Assembly: GCA_910578345.1 (NCBI GenBank)
Contig: CAJTRA010000011.1
Location: forward strand, 57,803-121,802
Direction: 5' to 3'
Source of the DNA: an uncultured Lachnospiraceae bacterium
GTDB lineage: Bacteria > Bacillota > Clostridia > Lachnospirales > Lachnospiraceae
DNA length: 64,000 bases
Part shown: positions 60,514-64,000 of the stretch, in pieces
Layout: each line of letters opens with the position of its first letter
Position numbering within the stretch: the stretch's first letter is position 1
Notes under the pieces: model-generated
The model's input: the letters and a program-made list of their open reading frames with translations, nothing else
Database searches by the model: none
Told to the model about the DNA's origin: nothing
Program-made: the position numbers and the translations under genes

Positions 60514-61917
60514 TTAACCTCTGGCCAGCCGATCTTCGCCGTAATTCTCAATCACAGACTCCTCTATCAATTCCTGATAGATCTTTAACGTTGCATCCAG
60601 CGTCTCTTCTGTGCCGTCGCTATAGACCCATTCTTCCGCCATCTGAATCACCGCATTGCTTGCATCCGTGTAGCATTTCGACCCGGCCGGACAGTAGAGC
60701 ACTGTCTGTACCTCTTCCGCATCCGCCGCAACTGACAGATTCGTAAGCAATTCATCCGCCTGGTATGCATCACAGTTGATCGTTGGAATATACGAAGCAA
60801 TATACCCCATCTCCAATGACCATCTGCTGTTGGCCGTATCATCGATCACAGTCTCGCCATCCCCTGTATACCACCATTCCAAAAATTTCTTGACTGCCCA
60901 GGTCTCCTTTTCATCTGCACATGTGGTTACATAGAAATTACTCATATCACTCAGCGCATACTGATCAATGTTCTCCCCCGTCTGCACGGGAACGCGGGCA
61001 ATCCCATAATGAATCCCGGCATTGTCAAGACCGGCTTTCAGCCATCCGCCATTGATCATCATACCGATCTGCCCTGCTAACATCATGGAATCGATATCTT
61101 TCTCATAAGGATTATTCCCCGATTGATACATATGATAAAAATACTGCATACCATCCTTCAGACCTTGATTTCCTGTCAGATTCACTTTCATCCTGCCGTC
61201 TTCAGTCTCATCCACTACTAATCCTCCAAATCTTTGCAGAAATGCTCCTGTCTGCGCCTGAAAACAATAATATAAGCCAGACCCAAAAGTATTGCTGGAA
61301 GCATCCGTTATCTTCTCTGCATATTCCTGATATTCTTCCCAGGTTACAGGCGGCGCATCGGGATCAAGCCCATTCTGTTCGAAAAGATCTTTATTATAGA
61401 ATAGACACATCTGAGCGATCTGAAATGGCAGACCGTAAATCTGCCCGTCTTCTCCATAACACCTCTCCAAATAGCTTTCCAGGAAATCCTCCTTCTTCAA
61501 GTCTGTCTCATCGAAAATACTGTCAATACTCTGCAGATACCCATCATATTTATGGATACATCCTGTATCTCCCAAAAACAGGTCAGCCGCATCTCCTGTA
61601 GGCAGCCCCGACTGGAGCATTTCCGTCACACTCGAAGTGATCGTCATATCTACTGTGATCCCATAAGGATTCTCCTCGTTAAATTGATCTACAAGTTCCG
61701 TTAACGTCTCCCCGTCCGATCCGACCCAGGCATTCCAGAAAGTAATCGTGATTTCTTCTGCATCTGCAGATTCCGGCATATCCTTTTCTTCCTGCAGATC
61801 CTGTTCCTCATCCCCATCTTCCATCCCTGGCGATGTCTCAACCTGTGTATCTCCACATGCTGTCATGGATAAAATCAGCAAAGATGTCATAAATAGCGCT
61901 GCCATTCTTCTCTTCAT
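60514..61917 (-). CDS. Sugar ABC transporter substrate-binding lipoprotein (family 1)
   Basis: A 467-aa exported lipoprotein; the lipobox LSMTAC gives the acylated cysteine at residue 21, followed by an acidic linker (about 25-50). The binding domain has the family 1 pattern: ITITFWNAWVGSDGETLTEL, DLFLGDTGCIHKYDGYLQSI, GLPFQIAQMCLFYNKDLFEQ and GQIGMMINGGWLKAG. It probably binds arabino-oligosaccharides, given the GH51 enzyme in the same operon. It is the first gene, with a LacI-type operator in its promoter. Confidence 0.94.
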   Translation of the reverse strand: MKRRMAALFMTSLLILSMTACGDTQVETSPGMEDGDEEQDLQEEKDMPESADAEEITITFWNAWVGSDGETLTELVDQFNEENPYGITVDMTITSSVTEMLQSGLPTGDAADLFLGDTGCIHKYDGYLQSIDSIFDETDLKKEDFLESYLERCYGEDGQIYGLPFQIAQMCLFYNKDLFEQNGLDPDAPPVTWEEYQEYAEKITDASSNTFGSGLYYCFQAQTGAFLQRFGGLVVDETEDGRMKVNLTGNQGLKDGMQYFYHMYQSGNNPYEKDIDSMMLAGQIGMMINGGWLKAGLDNAGIHYGIARVPVQTGENIDQYALSDMSNFYVTTCADEKETWAVKKFLEWWYTGDGETVIDDTANSRWSLEMGYIASYIPTINCDAYQADELLTNLSVAADAEEVQTVLYCPAGSKCYTDASNAVIQMAEEWVYSDGTEETLDATLKIYQELIEESVIENYGEDRLARG

Positions 61918-61938
61918 AAGTACTTCCTCCTTCTCTCA

Positions 61939-61971
61939 ATTATACAATTTTTATTGCGTTCACGTGTACGC
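61939..61971 (-). promoter_or_regulatory. Promoter and LacI-type operator of the arabinoside operon
   Basis: Minus-strand -10 TATAAT (61944-61939). The near-perfect palindrome GCGTTCACGTGTACGC (61956-61971) with a central CACGTG covers the place of the -35. A central CG within an even palindrome is the usual LacI-family operator style, so the regulator at 55748-56731 is the likely binder. Confidence 0.6.
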
Positions 61972-62542
61972 GTTTGTCTTATTATATATATTTTTAACAA
62001 ATTTGTCAATTATTATTTGGAGAAGTTTTTCCTGCAAAGACAATAGGTAAAGACACTACCTCAAAAAAGTCTGCATGGAAAAGAGCAGAAGTAACAGTTC
62101 AGCTTGCAGCCTCTCTGTTACGTGGGATGCAAATTGTAGTATTTTACAATTGAATTTATTATAAAATGGTTGATTATCTCAAAAAAGCCTTGATTTACAG
62201 GCATACAGGCAGGATTTCAAGCTGAATTTACTACCAATTTACTACTTTTAAGGGAAAGAGCCTTGATACGTCGCCCGGAATTCTGCAAGCTCTAATATCA
62301 GTACAGCATTGAACGAATAAAAGAAAATTGAATATGACACAGACACGGCGTTTCTCTATCCCGTAACAGGGAGAACGGAAACGTCGCTTTTTATACCCTT
62401 ATGTACGCAATAGAAACAAAAAGAGCCTTGCTACAAGCGACTTTGCTGGCGTGTTTATGCCGGAGATAAGGATTTATAGCTACCCTTGGCAAAATGGCGT
62501 TCTATTGCGTAACATACCCACAGCAAAAGGAGTGCTGAATCT
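61972..62542. other. AT-rich intergenic region with mobile-element debris, no gene recognised
   Basis: No credible coding frame. It holds two direct copies of AATTTACTAC (62225-62234 and 62236-62245), similar in style to recombinase arm sites, and a terminator-like hairpin (listed separately). The base composition is lower in GC than the left part of the window. Confidence 0.5.
62348..62394 (+). terminator. Terminator-like hairpin in the right-end accessory region
   Basis: CGGCGTTTC...TCTATCCC (from 62348) pairs imperfectly with GGGAGAACGGAAACGTCG (to 62388) across a GTAACA loop, followed by TTTTT at 62390-62394. No intact gene precedes it; it probably came with a mobile element. Confidence 0.45.
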
Positions 62543-62698
62543 ATGCCTATTTTCCAAAAGAATCTCAACCGAGTTTGCCCGATATTGGAAAATCCAATGC
62601 AATTAAATAAAGATATACTAAATACTGATTTACTAAGTAAAGAGAAAAGAAATACAGATATACAAAACACCCTTTCCTATCCCATCCTCGTATTATAA
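62543..62698 (+). pseudogene. Possible C-terminal fragment of a phage or conjugative-element replication protein
   Basis: A 51-codon frame with the stretch ENPMQLNKDILNTDLLS, then NTDIQNTLSYP. Repeated LNTDL/NTD-type linkers of this sort occur in DnaD-like replication initiators of phages and conjugative elements; this recollection is uncertain. There is a stop in frame just upstream and no good full-length partner, so it is read as a remnant. Confidence 0.3.
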
Positions 62699-62700
62699 AG

Positions 62701-62933
62701 TAGTAGTGTTTATAGTCCCTCTCCAAGGACTGTATGCTATACTGTTGGAGATACTGTGGATTGTTTTTTCCCTCCTACCACTTGATGGTTTCGGAAAGGC
62801 TACAACCACAGTCTCTTTGTATATTTGTTGATCAGTTAGATACCGCATGACGGTTTATTTAGAACGAGGTTACAATCGCAGAGAGTAACTGTGGCTCTAA
62901 ACAGTATCAAATACTTTACAAAGGAGATTTATT
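62701..62933 (+). other. IS110 left-end non-coding region, possible bridge-RNA remnant
   Basis: About 230 bp before the IS110 transposase without a coding frame. It contains complementary segments (CCACAGTCTCT near 62810 and AGAGAGTAACTGTGG near 62880-62894) and a small ACCGCATGACGGT hairpin (about 62842-62854). IS110-group elements of the IS621 type encode a structured guide RNA in this position; whether this copy does is not shown by sequence reading alone. Confidence 0.35.
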
Positions 62934-63601
62934 ATGATCTACGTTGGAATTGATGTTGCCAAAGATAAGCACGACTGCTTTATCTCTACCTCGGATGGAG
63001 AAGTATTGTTTAATGCCTTTGCCATCCCTAACAGCCGCGAGGGTTTTTATTCCCTTTTCCAGAAAATCCAATCTGTAACTAAGGATCTGTCCAAAGTAAA
63101 AGTAGGACTCGAAGCCACCGGACACTACAGTTACAACCTTCTGGGTTTTCTCTTTAGTAAAGGTCTGCTAACCTACGTTATCAATCCGTTACATACCAAT
63201 CTTTACAGAAAAAGCCTGAGCCTTAGAAAGACCAAAACGGATAAAGTGCCCGTACGATCGCTTCCATGATCATGTCTGATGTGAACTTAAAGTCCTACTC
63301 AGACACATCTTACCACAACGAGGAATTAAAGTCATTAACCCGCTACCGTTTTGATAAGGTCAAGGAACGGGCAAAACTGAAATCCTCTGTGTCCCGCCTT
63401 ATCTGTATTCTTTTCCCGGAACTGGAGAAACTTGTTCCTACGATCCATATGGCTTCCATCTATGCTCTCTTATCGGAGTTCCCCTCTGCTTCGGCAGTTG
63501 CTTCTGCTCATCTGACCAGACTCTCAAACCTTCTTTCAAAAAGCTCTAAAGGGCGTTACGGAAAAGATGCTGCCATCATCTTTCGGGAAGCGGCAAGGTG
63601 A
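62934..63601 (+). pseudogene. IS110-family transposase, frameshifted and truncated
   Basis: The first frame (62934-63269) has the RuvC-like DEDD domain start MIYVGIDVAKDKHDCFI, the glutamate in VGLEATGHYSYN, and NPLHTNLYRKSLSLRKTKTDK. The family continues KTDKVDARTIA; here the DNA goes directly from GTG to CCCGTACG, consistent with loss of four bases, which removes an aspartate and shifts frame. The second frame resumes at MIMSDVNLKSYSDTSY and continues through LTRYRFDKVKERAKLKSSVS to FREAAR. It then stops where an IS3-type end begins, before the serine-containing C-terminal domain. AAAGGAG precedes the start. Not functional. Confidence 0.88.
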
Positions 63602-64000
63602 CCCGTCCCCGCCAGCATAGACACCTTAAACGAAAGGATTCTATCCGGTTCTTAGTTTTGCTCGTTTTTTCTGGTTTTTTCATCTTCACAAGATAGCGGA
63701 ACGATTTTTCTCTTGCCCGCTGTGCCTGTGTGACGACTTATTCAAAAGCTGCTATGCCGCTTTCAAATCTGTCTGGTGTCTACGGTAGTAGTCCTCTGTC
63801 GTCAGACAGCCGTTTGCCTCGTGGATACGCTTACGGTTATAAAGTATCCATATATATTCGAATACTGCTGATCTGGCTTCCCCTGTCGGAGTGCAGGATA
63901 CAGCCCTCAGTTGACCGCGTATGCCGCACAGCATCTTTCAGGGCAGCTATCACAAGTTCTTTTGTCATACGCCCGTCCATGGATATACCGACGATCTTAT
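63599..64000 (-). mobile_element. IS3-family element (partial), inserted in the IS110 transposase
   Basis: From TGACCCGTCCCCGCC (63599-63613) through AGACACC, which resembles an IS3-family terminal inverted repeat, to the window edge. It contains the decayed transposase on the minus strand. The insertion coincides with the point where the IS110 reading frame ends, so it is inferred to have interrupted IS110. The other end lies outside the window. Confidence 0.55.
63752..64000 (-). pseudogene. IS3-family transposase OrfB fragment with an internal deletion
   Basis: Reading from the window edge: VGISMDGRMTKELVIAALKD and CILHSDRGSQ (integrase core with the second catalytic aspartate). The sequence then jumps directly to GEARSAVFEYIWILYNRKR and ends IHEANGCLTTEDYYRRHQ, the usual C-terminus, in a shifted frame. 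About 50 codons, including the catalytic glutamate, are missing. The junction (63873-63881) is the shared sequence GGAAGCCAG, suggesting deletion between short repeats. Partial at its N-terminus. Confidence 0.85.

Noticed and set aside
62455..62670. 71-codon minus-strand frame in the right-end region
   Set aside because: Serine/leucine/phenylalanine-rich frame in AT-rich DNA, antisense to a better supported remnant, with no ribosome binding site.
1..64000. CRISPR array, tRNA, rRNA or tmRNA genes
   Set aside because: No regularly spaced repeats and no cloverleaf-like or conserved RNA sequence were seen on either strand.

Overview
The window looks like a chromosomal segment of an anaerobic, spore-forming, butyrate-producing Firmicute, most likely a Lachnospiraceae-type Clostridium. 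The grounds are an alpha/beta small acid-soluble spore protein gene, a complete acetyl-CoA to butyryl-CoA gene set (thl-crt-hbd-bcd-etfB-etfA), a clostridial-type GlnRS, strong purine-rich ribosome binding sites, and extended -10 promoters. Nearly every gene lies on the minus strand; the plus-strand exceptions are the CYTH protein, a DUF6062-type protein, TetR, an SDR oxidoreductase, LacI and the insertion-sequence remnant at the right end.

From left to right. 1-4.4 kb: glutamate synthase large subunit (C-terminal end outside the window) with an unusual leader. 4.5-8.8 kb: a small ORF, a CPBP protease, a chemoreceptor and a HAD phosphatase. 9-19.6 kb: a long co-oriented block led by the proteostasis genes tig-clpP-clpX-lon-ysxC, followed by AI-2E-family, D-2-hydroxyacid dehydrogenase, VanZ-family, DUF308 and unknown genes. 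19.7-22.3 kb: a NitT/TauT-like ABC importer whose permease and ATPase are fused. 22.4-33 kb: sporulation and housekeeping genes (SASP, DJ-1, CYTH, MalQ, HAD-IIA, DUF6062, TetR, MocR, DUF2225, GlnRS). 33-40 kb: an ABC-2 exporter operon followed by mtnA and a class II aldolase, a pair that fits salvage of 5'-deoxy-nucleoside by-products. 40-46.7 kb: the butyrate operon. 46.7-54.6 kb: cell envelope genes (M23 peptidase, glycosyltransferase-GtrA, large membrane protein, NlpC/P60 with a WalR-like box), hibernation factor HPF and thioredoxin reductase. 54.8-62 kb: an SDR, a LacI regulator and an arabino-oligosaccharide uptake operon (binding protein, two permeases, GH51 arabinofuranosidase). 62-64 kb: AT-rich mobile-element debris with a decayed IS110-family transposase that appears to be interrupted by a decayed IS3-family element.

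The genes describe a fermenter that imports plant-derived arabinosides and alpha-glucans, disposes of reducing equivalents through butyrate synthesis and D-lactate-type dehydrogenase, and sporulates. I saw no CRISPR array, no tRNA or rRNA gene and no recognisable defence system. The most interesting unexplained items are non-coding: a terminator hairpin and palindromic operator at the start of the gltB transcript, an inverted-repeat element inside the etf operon with a relative in the sugar operon, a DnaA-box-like cluster between hpf and the NlpC gene, two hairpins with the same arms on either side of lacI, and a 24-bp duplication that creates a small translated-looking ORF between two permease genes. 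All family assignments were made by reading motifs; no database search was run.
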